Shown here one piece after another: positions 8,539 through 16,650 of a stretch of DNA of 38,768 nucleotides (positions within the stretch are counted from its first letter, which is position 1; every line of letters starts with the position of its first letter). The stretch is taken from the NCBI GenBank assembly GCA_036554605.1, contig DATBMY010000531.1:1-38768 (forward strand). Direction: 5' to 3'. The notes beneath the pieces are model-generated. The model saw only the letters and a program-made list of their open reading frames with translations, ran no database searches and was not told where the DNA came from. This DNA comes from DATBMY01 sp036554605. Lineage in GTDB: Bacteria > Acidobacteriota > Blastocatellia > UBA7656. The position numbers were made by a program, and so were the translations under genes.

Positions 8539-8848
8539 AAGCGGCGCTCCTTTATAGGGTCCTGTATGGGACTTACCCGTTTTTGAGCTGTCAGCTTTTA
8601 GCAACCTCTAAGTCGGGTGGCCGGCTTGCGGGCGAAAATATCGCAGCAATGATAAATGAAGTCAACGAAAAAGTTGTGGCAAAACCTCCCCTAGTGCTTG
8701 TATGATTAACCGCGACGTGCGCGATATATTCGGTATCGCGTCGTTAACGTAGCGAGCCCGTAGCCCTGGCTTGATCGAGCAGGAAGCATAGTCATGGTCG
8801 CGCAACCCTCTTGAACGGCCATCGTGAGCTTGAGGAGATTTGCAAGTA
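8539..8848. other. 310-base intergenic region
   Basis: This gap separates the divergent phosphoesterase and FtsK-gamma genes and should contain both promoters. I see a 7-bp inverted repeat (CGCGATA at 8720-8726, TATCGCG at 8734-8740) but no convincing -35/-10 pair and no supported gene. Confidence 0.5.
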
Positions 8849-9277
8849 ATGGCTGAATCTGCAACCTGTCGAAAACTGCGTGACGAGATAATACGCATAC
8901 GCGTCGGGCTTGAAGAGTTGATAATGGTCCTCTCATCGGACGAGCCGCGGCAAGCGCCGATAAATCATGAGCCGCCCGACGCGGCCCAGGCGAAGTTCGA
9001 TTTCTTTGAGCAGATCACGCGCGGCGAGCAGATGCCCGAAGACGAGGATCTGCTCTCGAAAGTGCTCGCCATCATCACCGAACTCGGGTACGCCTCAACC
9101 ATAGTCCTTCAGCATCGGCTTGAGCTGAACTTCCGGCAGGCTTCCGCGATACTGGCCGACCTCGAACGTGATGGGCTGGTCGGCCCGGCGCATGGATTCC
9201 GGCCGCATAAAGTTTTGCCCGCCGCCTATGAAGTGCTCGAAAGAATCGAGGGTCGCCTGCAACCCCACGGCGGTTGA
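8849..9277 (+). CDS. Standalone FtsK-gamma winged-helix protein
   Basis: A 142-residue protein whose residues about 66-124 match the gamma domain of FtsK/SpoIIIE, the winged helix that reads KOPS/SRS polarity sequences and activates XerCD. Matching features are DEDLLSKVLAIITELGYAST, LQHRLELNFRQASAILADLE and GLVGPAHGFRPHKVL. The ATPase motor and membrane segments of FtsK are absent. The N-terminal 60 residues hold a short helical segment and a disordered-looking Pro/Asp/Glu stretch. I chose ATG at 8849 because GAGGAG lies 11 bases upstream; a TTG at 8840 is too close to that site. The gene is flanked by its own gaps. It may be a DNA-binding regulator or a competitor of full FtsK. Confidence 0.75.
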   Translation: MAESATCRKLRDEIIRIRVGLEELIMVLSSDEPRQAPINHEPPDAAQAKFDFFEQITRGEQMPEDEDLLSKVLAIITELGYASTIVLQHRLELNFRQASAILADLERDGLVGPAHGFRPHKVLPAAYEVLERIEGRLQPHGG

Positions 9278-9360
9278 CCCTGGATGATTGATAGAAGTTT
9301 CTCTGCGCCGGATCCTGCCCCACGCTTGCCCCACATATCTTCACACCTCCGCCGTAGAAA

Positions 9361-9389
9361 TTGACATAGCGCCCTGGCGGCATTAAATT
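9361..9389 (+). promoter_or_regulatory. Putative sigma-70 promoter of the amidase gene
   Basis: A perfect TTGACA (9361-9366), a 17-base spacer and TAAATT (9384-9389) precede the amidase start by about 60 bases. This is the best consensus-like promoter in the window by eye. Confidence 0.6.
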
Positions 9390-9449
9390 GGTGGGCCTGT
9401 ATGAATCCCGCTGAAATGCTTCTTTGCCAAAAAGGGAAGGAATAAAACC

Positions 9450-10883
9450 ATGTCTCACAAGGATGAATTTGCGCGTATGGACGCGACCGAGCAGGCCCGC
9501 CTCGTGCGGCAGAAAGAGGTCAGCGCACTTGAGCTTGTCGAAGCGGCCATCGGGCGTATAGAAGCCGTCAACCCCCGGATCAACGCGGTCATAACGCCGA
9601 TGTACGAACAGGCGCGCGAGGCGGCCGGGTCCCCAACTCAGGGTCCGTTTGCCGGGGTGCCTTTCTTGATAAAAGACCTCCTGGCCTCTTACGCCGGAGT
9701 GCCGATGGCGGCGGGCTCGGCTTTTCTCAAGGAGTTTGTGCCGGCGCATGACTCGGAGCTTGTAGCTCGATATAAGCGCGCCGGGCTGATCATACTCGGC
9801 AAGACCAATACGCCCGAGTACGGCATAGTGCCCACGGCCGAGCCGAAGCTTTTCGGCCCGTCGCGAAACCCATGGAATCCGGAGCGCACGACGGGCGGAT
9901 CGAGCGGCGGGTCGGCTGCCGCGGTCGCCGCCGGGCTCGTCCCCATGGCGCATGCCAACGACGGCGGCGGCTCCATAAGAATTCCCGCATCTTGCTGCGG
10001 GCTGTTCGGGCTCAAGCCGACTCGCGCTCGCAACCCTCTTGGACCGGACTTCGGCGACATGTTTAGCGGGCTTATAGCCGAGCATGCCGTCACGCGCACG
10101 GTTCGCGACAGCGCTGCTTTGCTCGACGCCACGGCGGGGCCGGACATAGGCGATCCTTATTATGCGCCCGCGCCCGCGCGTCCTTTCATCGAGGAGGTCG
10201 GCTCCGAGGGCCCGCGCCTGCGCATCGCGTTTACGACCCGGGCGGCGACCGGCGCGCCGGTCCACCCCGATTGCGTGAAAGCGGTCGAAGATGCGGCAAG
10301 ACTCTGTTCCGAGCTCGGCCACGATCTAATAGAAGCCGCGCCCGCGCTAAACGGAGAGATGATCACGCCGATGTTCATGACGCTATGGTCGGCGGGGCTT
10401 GCCTGGACTATAAACGGCATGGCTTATGTCACGCGGCAGACGCCCGCGCCCGAAAAGTTCGAGCCGATGACATGGGCGCTCTACCAGATGGGCCTCAAGC
10501 AGAGCGCGGCCGATTACCTGCTTGCGGTGCAATGGCTGCAGTCGCTCTCGCGCGACGTGGCGCGCTTCATGTCTGATTACGACGTATGGCTCACGCCTAC
10601 GCTGGGCGAGCCGCCGGTGGCGCTGGGCAGTTTCGATTCACCCGAGGATAACCCTCTCGCGGGGATGGCGCGCGCCGGAAAGTTCGTGCCGTTCACGCCG
10701 CTTGCGAACATGACCGGCCAGCCAGCCATGTCGGTGCCTCTTTATTGGAACGAAGAAGGATTGCCGGTCGGCACGCATTTCTTCGGGCGCTTCGGCGATG
10801 AGGGCACGCTGTTCAGGCTGGCATCCGAGCTTGAGCAGGCGCGCCCGTGGGCCGGCCGCCGGCCGCCGGTCAGCGCATTCTGA
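9450..10883 (+). CDS. Amidase signature family hydrolase
   Basis: This 477-residue enzyme belongs to the amidase signature family, which includes GatA and bacterial amidases. The catalytic Ser-cisSer-Lys triad is visible: Lys in FLIKDLLAS (about residue 74), the Gly/Ser-rich TTGGSSGGSAAAVAAGL (about 149-165) and GGSIRIPASCCGLFGLKPTR (about 172-191), which carries the nucleophile Ser. No signal peptide is evident. Without gatB or gatC nearby and with an extended C-terminal region, it is more likely a general amidase or amide hydrolase than GatA. The start at 9450 follows GGAAGGA about 9 bases upstream. It converges on the LDH-like gene. Confidence 0.88.
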   Translation: MSHKDEFARMDATEQARLVRQKEVSALELVEAAIGRIEAVNPRINAVITPMYEQAREAAGSPTQGPFAGVPFLIKDLLASYAGVPMAAGSAFLKEFVPAHDSELVARYKRAGLIILGKTNTPEYGIVPTAEPKLFGPSRNPWNPERTTGGSSGGSAAAVAAGLVPMAHANDGGGSIRIPASCCGLFGLKPTRARNPLGPDFGDMFSGLIAEHAVTRTVRDSAALLDATAGPDIGDPYYAPAPARPFIEEVGSEGPRLRIAFTTRAATGAPVHPDCVKAVEDAARLCSELGHDLIEAAPALNGEMITPMFMTLWSAGLAWTINGMAYVTRQTPAPEKFEPMTWALYQMGLKQSAADYLLAVQWLQSLSRDVARFMSDYDVWLTPTLGEPPVALGSFDSPEDNPLAGMARAGKFVPFTPLANMTGQPAMSVPLYWNEEGLPVGTHFFGRFGDEGTLFRLASELEQARPWAGRRPPVSAF

Positions 10884-10905
10884 TTGTAGAAGTTATGATA
10901 GATGT

Positions 10906-10929
10906 CACGGCGTATTACTTCGCGCCGTG
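10906..10929. terminator. Possible bidirectional hairpin between convergent genes
   Basis: CACGGCG (10906-10912) and CGCCGTG (10923-10929) form a 7-bp stem with a 10-base loop in the 54-base gap between the amidase and LDH-like genes. No T-tract follows on either strand, so terminator function is only suggested by position. Confidence 0.35.
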
Positions 10930-10937
10930 GCCGCATC

Positions 10938-11885
10938 TTAATGCTTGATGCTGCCGTGCATGCGCCGCAGTATGCCGGCCGAGCGCCGCAAGCCTTCGCG
11001 CTCGTCGTCGCTTAGCGGCAACTCGATGACGCGCTCAACCCCGCGACGACCCACAACGCAGGGCAGGCTCAGGTATATGCCTTCGATGGCGTATTGACCG
11101 CTCGTCATCGTCGATACGGCAAGCACCGTATGCTCGTCGCGCAGTATCGCCTCGCATATGCGCGTCACGCACGAAGCTATGGCGAAGCTCGTGTAGCCCT
11201 TGCGCTCGATTATTTCGGGGGCGGCGCGGCGGACTCGATTGAGGACATCGTCAAAATCGAGCTCTCCTTCCTCTATATATTCGAGCAGCGGCACGCCCGC
11301 CACATGCGCCGCGCTCCAGGCGGCGATCTCCGAGTCGCCGTGCTCGCCTATGATATGTGCGTGGACCGAGCGCGCTTCTAGACCTATATGCTCGCCTATG
11401 ATCGAGCGGAGCCGCGCCGTGTCGAGCACCGTGCCCGACCCGATCACCCGCGCAACGGGCAGGCCCGATACTTCCTGCGCCGCCTGCGCGAGCAGGTCCA
11501 CGGGGTTCGTCGTCATAAGAACGATGCCATCGAAACCTCCGGCCATCAGCCGCTCCATCACTTCGCGGATCACGACAACGTTTCGCCCCAGAAGGTCGAG
11601 GCGCGATTCGCCCGGCTTCCCGCTGACGCCCGCCGCGATGATCGCGATTGTCGAGCGCGCGGCGTCATTGTAATCTCCGGCCCAGACCCGCGCGGGCTTG
11701 GAGAGCGGCACCGCGTGTTGCAGGTCCATGGCTTCGCCTTCGGCCCGCCGGTGATCGGCGTCGACCAAAACAAGCTCCGGCGCGAGGCCGCTTATCATTA
11801 AAGCGTAAGCGCTGGTCGCTCCGACATGGCCGCAGCCGATGACGGCTATGCGATTTATTTCACCGGTGACGGTCTTATCATTCAT
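10938..11885 (-). CDS. ldh: L-lactate dehydrogenase-like 2-hydroxyacid dehydrogenase
   Basis: A 315-residue member of the LDH/MDH family with the NAD-binding GCGHVG (17-22), the acidic VDAD after strand 2, catalytic-loop Arg in PGESR (R95), NPVD (127-130), the LDTARLR Asp/Arg pair (155/158) and the catalytic GEHGDSE His (182). The overall pattern is LDH-type. However, the substrate-discriminating position, Gln in LDH and Arg in MDH, is Gly89 here within GVSGKPGES. The true substrate may therefore be a larger 2-oxoacid than pyruvate. The gene follows the malic enzyme by 24 bases and is probably co-transcribed with it. Confidence 0.82.
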   Translation of the reverse strand: MNDKTVTGEINRIAVIGCGHVGATSAYALMISGLAPELVLVDADHRRAEGEAMDLQHAVPLSKPARVWAGDYNDAARSTIAIIAAGVSGKPGESRLDLLGRNVVVIREVMERLMAGGFDGIVLMTTNPVDLLAQAAQEVSGLPVARVIGSGTVLDTARLRSIIGEHIGLEARSVHAHIIGEHGDSEIAAWSAAHVAGVPLLEYIEEGELDFDDVLNRVRRAAPEIIERKGYTSFAIASCVTRICEAILRDEHTVLAVSTMTSGQYAIEGIYLSLPCVVGRRGVERVIELPLSDDEREGLRRSAGILRRMHGSIKH

Positions 11886-11909
11886 TACAGAGTTTATTAT
11901 CTCTCCGCT

Positions 11910-13649
11910 TTAGATTATGGATCGCACGCGTCTGTAGCGCGCATATCCGGGCGTCCACATCTTCGCATCGATTCGGCTCACAAGATCATCGTCTTTGAGC
12001 GCGCGGGTGACGCCCGCGCCGAGGGCCTCTGATGCTACGGCCAGGGCCACGCTGCGCGACGCTTTGCGCACATCTTTGACCGGCGGAAAAAGCGACGCGG
12101 CAGGCTCCGAGAGCGCGGGCGACATTTCGGCCAGCGCGCGCGCGGCAGCTACGAACATCTCATCCGTCACCCGACTTGCGCCGGAAGCTATTACCCCGAG
12201 GCCGACGCCGGGGAAGATATAAACATTATTGCACTGGCCTATCCTGTATGTTCTGCCGTCATGGACTACATCGGGGAATGGGCTGCCGGTGGCGACCAGC
12301 GCGCGCCCGTCTGTCCATTCGATAAGATCGGCCGGATCGGCTTCACTGAGCGATGTGGGATTAGAGAGAGGGAATATTATTGGCCGGTCGACGTGCGCGG
12401 CCATCTCGCGGACTATGGATTCGGTGAACGCGCCGCGCTGTGCCGACGCGCCGATCATAATTGTAGGACGCGCGCGCCTGACCACTTCTTCAAAGGTGAT
12501 CTTTCCGCCTCGCGCTCCCTCCCAACCTGCTACCCGCTCGAACGGCTGCGCATAGATTTCGTTGAAGGGCTCAAGGTCGGTCCTCAGCGTGTGCAGCAGG
12601 CCGCCTATGTCGACAAGCCATAGCCTTAGCCGGGCCTCTTGCTTTGTGAGCCCTTCGCCAGTCATGGCGGCGACTATCTGATCGGCCACGCCCGTTGCGG
12701 CCGACCCGGCCCCGAGAATCACTATGCGCTGGTCGCTCATAGGCGAGGCGGTGACTTTAACCGCCGCGAGCAGCCCGGCGAGCGTCACCGCGCCCGTCCC
12801 CTGTATATCGTCGTTAAAGGTGCAGAGCCGGTCGCGGTACAGGTCAAGCAAACGTCGAGCATTATTTCGCGAGAAGTCTTCCCATTGAAGCAGGACATCG
12901 GGGAAGCGACGGCGAACGCCTTCGACGAATCTCTCTATGAACTCGTCATACTGAGCGCCGCCAACACGCTTGCTGCGCCAGCCCAGATAGAGCCGGTCGC
13001 TTAGCAGGTCCGCGTTGTTGGTGCCGACGTCGAGAAAGACCGGCAGGGTCGTAGCCGGATGCACGCCCGCGCATATCGTATAAAGCGAGAGCTTTCCTAT
13101 GGGAATTCCCATCCCGCCGACGCCCAGATCGCCCAGACCGAGTATTCGCTCGCCGTCGGTGACGACGATGACCTCGACGCCCGAGCGCGGAGCATTGTCG
13201 AGTATCGTCTCCATTTCGTCGCGGTGCGGATAGGATATATATAGCCCGCGAGGGCTGCGGTATATGTGGCTATAGGTCTGGCTGGCGACGCCGACGACGG
13301 GTGTGTATATGACCGGCAGCATCTCGGTGATGTGACGCCCGAGCAGCATGAAAAAGAGCGTCTCGTTGCGGTCTTGAAGGCTGGTCAGAAAGACGTATCG
13401 CTCAAGGTCGGTCGTGGTCTTGCGGTAGTTTTCGTAATTGCGCAAGAGCTGGTCTTCGACGCTCGACACGTGGGGCGGCAATAGCCCCAGCAGATCGAAC
13501 TCGCGCCGCTCCTGGTCGCTGAAGGCGCTCCCCTTGTTGAGCGGCGCGTAATCGAGAAGCAGCTGGCCGGAAAGCGCGGTCTCTATGACCTCCTCGCCCG
13601 ATTCGTAAACTCTTTTGAATGGCACTATCTTCGATTGAGCCTTGTTCAT
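11910..13649 (-). CDS. maeA: NAD-dependent malic enzyme
   Basis: This 579-residue malic enzyme decarboxylates malate to pyruvate with reduction of NAD(P). It has the family blocks PVIYTPVVG and RGLYIS, VTDGERILGLGDLGVGGMGI with the catalytic region, the acidic metal site QWEDFSRNNA, FNDDIQGTGAV, the Rossmann motif ILGAGSAATGVA, and FPLSNPT. Its length and blocks match the large SfcA/MaeA type, which also includes malolactic enzymes. The ATG at 13649 has no strong ribosome site, and its upstream region is occupied by heptad element G. It precedes the LDH-like gene by 24 bases on the same strand. Confidence 0.92.
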   Translation of the reverse strand: MNKAQSKIVPFKRVYESGEEVIETALSGQLLLDYAPLNKGSAFSDQERREFDLLGLLPPHVSSVEDQLLRNYENYRKTTTDLERYVFLTSLQDRNETLFFMLLGRHITEMLPVIYTPVVGVASQTYSHIYRSPRGLYISYPHRDEMETILDNAPRSGVEVIVVTDGERILGLGDLGVGGMGIPIGKLSLYTICAGVHPATTLPVFLDVGTNNADLLSDRLYLGWRSKRVGGAQYDEFIERFVEGVRRRFPDVLLQWEDFSRNNARRLLDLYRDRLCTFNDDIQGTGAVTLAGLLAAVKVTASPMSDQRIVILGAGSAATGVADQIVAAMTGEGLTKQEARLRLWLVDIGGLLHTLRTDLEPFNEIYAQPFERVAGWEGARGGKITFEEVVRRARPTIMIGASAQRGAFTESIVREMAAHVDRPIIFPLSNPTSLSEADPADLIEWTDGRALVATGSPFPDVVHDGRTYRIGQCNNVYIFPGVGLGVIASGASRVTDEMFVAAARALAEMSPALSEPAASLFPPVKDVRKASRSVALAVASEALGAGVTRALKDDDLVSRIDAKMWTPGYARYRRVRSII

Positions 13650-13669
13650 TGCCCAATATTATGTAAGGC

Positions 13670-13767
13670 AAAAGTAAAAAGTAAAAAGTAAAAAGTGAAG
13701 AAGCAAGCCAGTGTGATCCGCAAGGTCACTTTTTCTTTTGACTTTTGCCTTTTTACTTTTTACTTTT
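13670..13767. repeat. Inverted heptad-repeat element G
   Basis: The left arm has three copies of AAAAGTA then AAAAGTG (13670-13697). The right arm is TCACTTT TTCTTTT GACTTTT GCCTTTT TACTTTT TACTTTT (13726-13767), its reverse-complementary family in exact 7-base register. The spacer is only 28 bases. The element fills the divergent promoter region between maeA and the VOC gene and would fold into a long AT-rich cruciform. Confidence 0.88.
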
Positions 13768-13775
13768 ACGTTATT

Positions 13776-14168
13776 ATGCTGCCGATCAGAGGTGTTTATG
13801 AAGTAGCAATTCGCGTTAAAGATCTCGCCAGGGCTGAAGCTTTTTACCGCGAAGTGCTCGACCTGCAAATAGGGTTGCGGGATGAAAGAAGGAACTGGCT
13901 ATTCTTAAGAGCTGGCGGCGACGCGGGCATGATAGTCCTGCAAGAGGACAAGGGAGAATGGCCCCTGCAACACTTCGCTTTTACGGTTGAAGAGGATGAC
14001 GTAGAGCGCGCCGCCGAGCAGCTGCGCTCGCGCGGGGTTGCGGTAGAAGGACCGTATTTTCACGAATGGATGCCGGCCAAATCTATATACTTTACCGACC
14101 CGGACGGCAACGACCTGGAATTGTGCGCCCCGGTGAAGAAACGGCCTTCCGCCGTGGAAACCTCCTAG
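13776..14168 (+). CDS. VOC-family (glyoxalase/bleomycin-resistance/dioxygenase fold) protein
   Basis: A 130-residue vicinal-oxygen-chelate protein made of two beta-alpha-beta-beta-beta repeats. The first begins VYEVAIRVKDLARAEAFYREVLDL and the second HFAFTVEEDDVERAAEQLRSRGV, ending YFTDPDGNDLELCAP, which is very typical. Metal ligands expected in this fold would be the His of HFAF and the terminal Glu of LELC. The substrate is unknown. The start is ATG at 13776; reading further upstream would translate heptad element G as low-complexity Phe/Tyr sequence, so I rejected it. There is no clear ribosome site, so the message may be leaderless or poorly translated. Confidence 0.82.
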   Translation: MLPIRGVYEVAIRVKDLARAEAFYREVLDLQIGLRDERRNWLFLRAGGDAGMIVLQEDKGEWPLQHFAFTVEEDDVERAAEQLRSRGVAVEGPYFHEWMPAKSIYFTDPDGNDLELCAPVKKRPSAVETS

Positions 14169-14292
14169 CGAAAGGCCGCGACCCTCAGGCAGAAGGCCTG
14201 GCTGTCGGGCACTCTACTGCATCGCGAAGAAGCATGCACTGGCAAGACGCAAGTTCGCGCCTGCCGCGGTAAGTATTATGGTCTTGCGTCGC

Positions 14293-14562
14293 TTAGTTCT
14301 TAATCTTTTCAGGGTAGCTTTCGACGGACATTTCCAGATACGCTATTAGCTTTCTGACGGCCTCTTGTGTTACGGCGCCCTCAAAAATAATGTGCGCCCC
14401 GCAAGCGGGCCCGATACGAAATCTCATCTCTTCGTGATGATGAGATGGGACGAATGCCGGGGCATAGGATTCGAATATGGAGGATTGCGGCGCAAAAAGA
14501 GGCGTCGACAAGGGCCCGGTATTGTAATCTCTTGATGTTTTGGTTTTCTTAGATTTGCCCAT
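14293..14562 (-). CDS. Small uncharacterised protein
   Basis: An 89-residue protein I do not recognise. The first half is basic and probably unstructured (KSKKTKTSRDYNTGP, then Pro/Ser-rich). The second half could fold: RIGPACGAHIIFEGAVTQEAVRKLIAYLEM suggests two strands followed by an amphipathic helix. No transmembrane segment or signal peptide. A weak CAGG lies just before the ATG at 14562. It stands alone between the VOC gene and the DUF1579-like gene. Codon composition looks coding, but confidence is moderate because it is short. Confidence 0.5.
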   Translation of the reverse strand: MGKSKKTKTSRDYNTGPLSTPLFAPQSSIFESYAPAFVPSHHHEEMRFRIGPACGAHIIFEGAVTQEAVRKLIAYLEMSVESYPEKIKN

Positions 14563-14733
14563 GCCTGAAGATTACGAATCAGGCGATCGGAAGTTCTCTT
14601 GACTTGTTGCGCGAGCAGGCCGTGAGGTAGTATCACGCGGCAAGATTTCCCGGGCGGCTCAAGGCTTTTCGTTTTGCCCTGCCTGAATCCATAATCGGCA
14701 GCCGCTTGAGATTAAATCTCATTTGAGGAGCAG

Positions 14734-15297
14734 GTGATGATGATTCGCAGGATCGTTGTGATAATGATGATACCGGCCTTCGCGCTGGTCGCGGGGCGGC
14801 CCGTCGCCGGACAGGGAGTAGCCCGGCCCAGCGCGGCCAATCTCGAAGCGATGAAGAAGCTCGGATTTCTCGTAGGCGAATGGAAGGGCGAAGGCTGGAC
14901 CGAGTTCGTTCCGGGCCAGCGCCGTACTTCGCCTATCGCGGAGAATGTTCAGCCGCGATTGAACGGGACCATTATGATCGTGGAAGGCCTGGGCACGAAG
15001 AAAGAGCCGGGACAGCAAGAAGTAGTCACGCACAGCGCGTTTGGGGTCATATCCTATGACGAGAGGGCCGGGCTTTACCGCCTTCGCTCCTATCTTATCG
15101 ATGGCCGGACCGTCGACGCCGAGGCGAGCTTCACCGATGAAGGATTCCAGTGGAGATTTCAGACGCCCGGCAATATGAGCATACGCTACACCGTGAAGTT
15201 GAACGATAAAGGCGAATGGTTCGAGCGCGGAGAGATGTCGCAGGACGGCAAGACCTGGCGACAATTCCACGAGATGACGCTCCAGAAAGTGAAATAG
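14734..15297 (+). CDS. Secreted DUF1579-like protein
   Basis: A 187-residue protein with an N-terminal signal peptide (hydrophobic about residues 5-25, likely cut after VAGQG). The mature part begins LEAMKKLGFLVGEWKGEGW, a start common to the DUF1579 and lipocalin/THAP4-like beta-barrel families. Strands such as FGVISYDERAGLYRLRSY and a final WFERGEMSQDGKTWRQFHEM continue that pattern. The role is probably binding of a small ligand in the periplasm, but it is not established. GAGGAG lies 8 bases before the ATG at 14734. It converges with the sulfotransferase-like gene 14 bases away. Confidence 0.7.
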   Translation: MMMIRRIVVIMMIPAFALVAGRPVAGQGVARPSAANLEAMKKLGFLVGEWKGEGWTEFVPGQRRTSPIAENVQPRLNGTIMIVEGLGTKKEPGQQEVVTHSAFGVISYDERAGLYRLRSYLIDGRTVDAEASFTDEGFQWRFQTPGNMSIRYTVKLNDKGEWFERGEMSQDGKTWRQFHEMTLQKVK

Positions 15298-15311
15298 GTA
15301 TAAGGAGCTGC

Positions 15312-15884
15312 TTAACGGCGCTGGCGGTAAAGCGCCCCGTCTATCGTGGCGGCCATGGCGCCCGCGTCAAGCTGCTCGCCGAGAAAGCTGCGGACGCTTT
15401 CAATCAACGGAGCGGGGCCGGCGAGCATAGCGTTATAGTCGACATATAGAGTCTCGACGTTCGGCTGTCTTGCGAGCCAGGCTTCGACATCCACAAGGTG
15501 CTTGCGAAACAGCTCGGCCATCTTCTCGTCGCTGATCTTATCGGTCGGCTCGCCGCGGCGAATCAGCATCTGGCGCTGCGATGCCAGCACCTCCTGCATG
15601 TTCCTTCGCATGAAGATGACCTTGTAGCTATGGTCCGGTGGCAGGTGCTTGAGCAGCGCAGAGATTATTTTGACGACTTTTCCTCCGGCGCCTCCAAGCC
15701 AGGAGCGGTCTTTTTCGAGCTCCTTTACCTTCTCTAGCTCGAAGTAGCCTTTCGGATTATCTTCGTCGGCGGTCCTTATGTCGTCGGTGAGGGCCTCAAG
15801 TCCGCCCGCGACGAGCATCTTCATCATCATCGAAGTGCCGGAGCGCGGCAGCCCCGACACGATTATTATTCTGTCTCGATCCAT
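15312..15884 (-). CDS. Sulfotransferase-like P-loop protein
   Basis: A 190-residue protein opening with IIIVSGLPRSGTSMM, the 5'-phosphosulfate-binding loop of PAPS-dependent sulfotransferases. Later, VIFMRRNMQEVLASQRQML matches the 3'-phosphate-binding region with its conserved Arg and Ser. It is shorter than typical sulfotransferases (about 250-300), so the substrate-binding part is reduced. Acceptor unknown. I set the start at ATG 15884; an in-frame TTG at 15905 lies before the GGAGG that serves as the ribosome site for the ATG. Confidence 0.75.
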   Translation of the reverse strand: MDRDRIIIVSGLPRSGTSMMMKMLVAGGLEALTDDIRTADEDNPKGYFELEKVKELEKDRSWLGGAGGKVVKIISALLKHLPPDHSYKVIFMRRNMQEVLASQRQMLIRRGEPTDKISDEKMAELFRKHLVDVEAWLARQPNVETLYVDYNAMLAGPAPLIESVRSFLGEQLDAGAMAATIDGALYRQRR

Positions 15885-15954
15885 ATATTGTCCGCGCCTC
15901 CGCAATATGCCGGTAAACTAAAAACGTGAATTCTAAAGGAAAGCCGGCCTTTTG

Positions 15955-16263
15955 TCAGGGCGGATTTGCCAAGAGTGAATCTATCCGCTCGGCGAGCGCG
16001 AAGTCATGGCGGGTTATGCCGCCGGCCGCGTGAGTCCAGTTGCGAATCCTTACCTCCCTGTAATGGATCAATATGTCGGGGTGGTGGTTTAGAGATTCGG
16101 CCACATAGGCGACCGCGTTGACGAATAGCATCGCGCGAAGGAAGTTCTTAAAGAGAAACCTCTTTTCTATAAAGCCTTCGCCCCGCGTCCAGCCGTCGAG
16201 CCGCTTCAATCGCTCGCTTATCTCTTCTTCCGATAGCTTCGCCGTATCCTTATCGCAATGCAT
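15955..16263 (-). CDS. phhB: Pterin-4a-carbinolamine dehydratase
   Basis: A 102-residue PCD/DCoH protein that dehydrates 4a-hydroxytetrahydrobiopterin during recycling of the pterin cofactor. The active-site signature is intact: SLNHHPDILIHYREVRIRNWTHAAGGIT, with the paired His, the WTH His and the following Asp in HDFALAERID. Start: ATG at 16263, or an in-frame TTG at 16272 that overlaps the upstream lipoprotein stop. No clear ribosome site precedes either, so translation may be coupled to the lipoprotein. No phenylalanine hydroxylase is nearby; many bacteria carry this enzyme with uncertain partners. Confidence 0.9.
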   Translation of the reverse strand: MHCDKDTAKLSEEEISERLKRLDGWTRGEGFIEKRFLFKNFLRAMLFVNAVAYVAESLNHHPDILIHYREVRIRNWTHAAGGITRHDFALAERIDSLLANPP

Positions 16264-16268
16264 GATCT

Positions 16269-16622
16269 TCAATGGGTAGGTATTCGGACTTGTTTGCCGC
16301 GCCCCTCGTCGGTGAAGGCGTGGCTCATGCGGCCGCCTTCCAGTTTGGATACGGCGACCGGGTTTTCGCCCTCCGCGAAACTATTGACCGTGACGCTCGG
16401 GTACTGCCCCCTGCGCGCGGAGATGACCGATTCGGCGGCTGACTTGATCGAGTCCTCGCCGGCCGCGGCCGAGACCTTTATATTGACGGTGAGGCCGCCC
16501 GAAGGATCGGGCCGCTCGGATAGGATCGAATAGGAATGCGGCTCGGCCCGCGTGGGCGGGGGCGCGCTCTCGCCGCATGCGGCGAAGGACAGGGCGAGCG
16601 CAAGCACTAAGATTCTTCTCAT
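16269..16622 (-). CDS. Small predicted lipoprotein
   Basis: A 117-residue protein with a lipoprotein signal peptide: MRRILVLALALSFAAC ends in a lipobox with Cys16. The mature part is Pro-rich at first (GESAPPPTRAEPHSYSI), then a small alpha/beta-looking region with SVISARRGQYPSVTVNSF. I do not recognise the family. The start at 16622 is set by GGGAGG about 7 bases upstream; a longer frame to 16742 has no ribosome site and would bury the signal peptide. phhB follows immediately. A promoter-like pair at 16651-16679 and a palindrome at 16684-16697 lie upstream. Confidence 0.75.
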   Translation of the reverse strand: MRRILVLALALSFAACGESAPPPTRAEPHSYSILSERPDPSGGLTVNIKVSAAAGEDSIKSAAESVISARRGQYPSVTVNSFAEGENPVAVSKLEGGRMSHAFTDEGRGKQVRIPTH

Positions 16623-16650
16623 TGTTCGCCTCCCTTTAAAGCTAAGGCCC

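Noticed and set aside
13695..13775. Longer N-terminus for the VOC protein starting at 13695
   Set aside because: It would translate heptad element G into Phe/Tyr-rich low complexity; the conserved VOC fold begins at 13776.
14246..14290. GACGCAAG/CTTGCGTC inverted repeat after the VOC gene, as a tRNA or terminator
   Set aside because: An 8-bp stem with a 29-base loop, no T-tract and no cloverleaf; it may be chance or a remnant.
14599..14634. TTGACT and TAGTAT as a promoter for the DUF1579-like gene
   Set aside because: The spacer is 24 bases, too long for a sigma-70 promoter.
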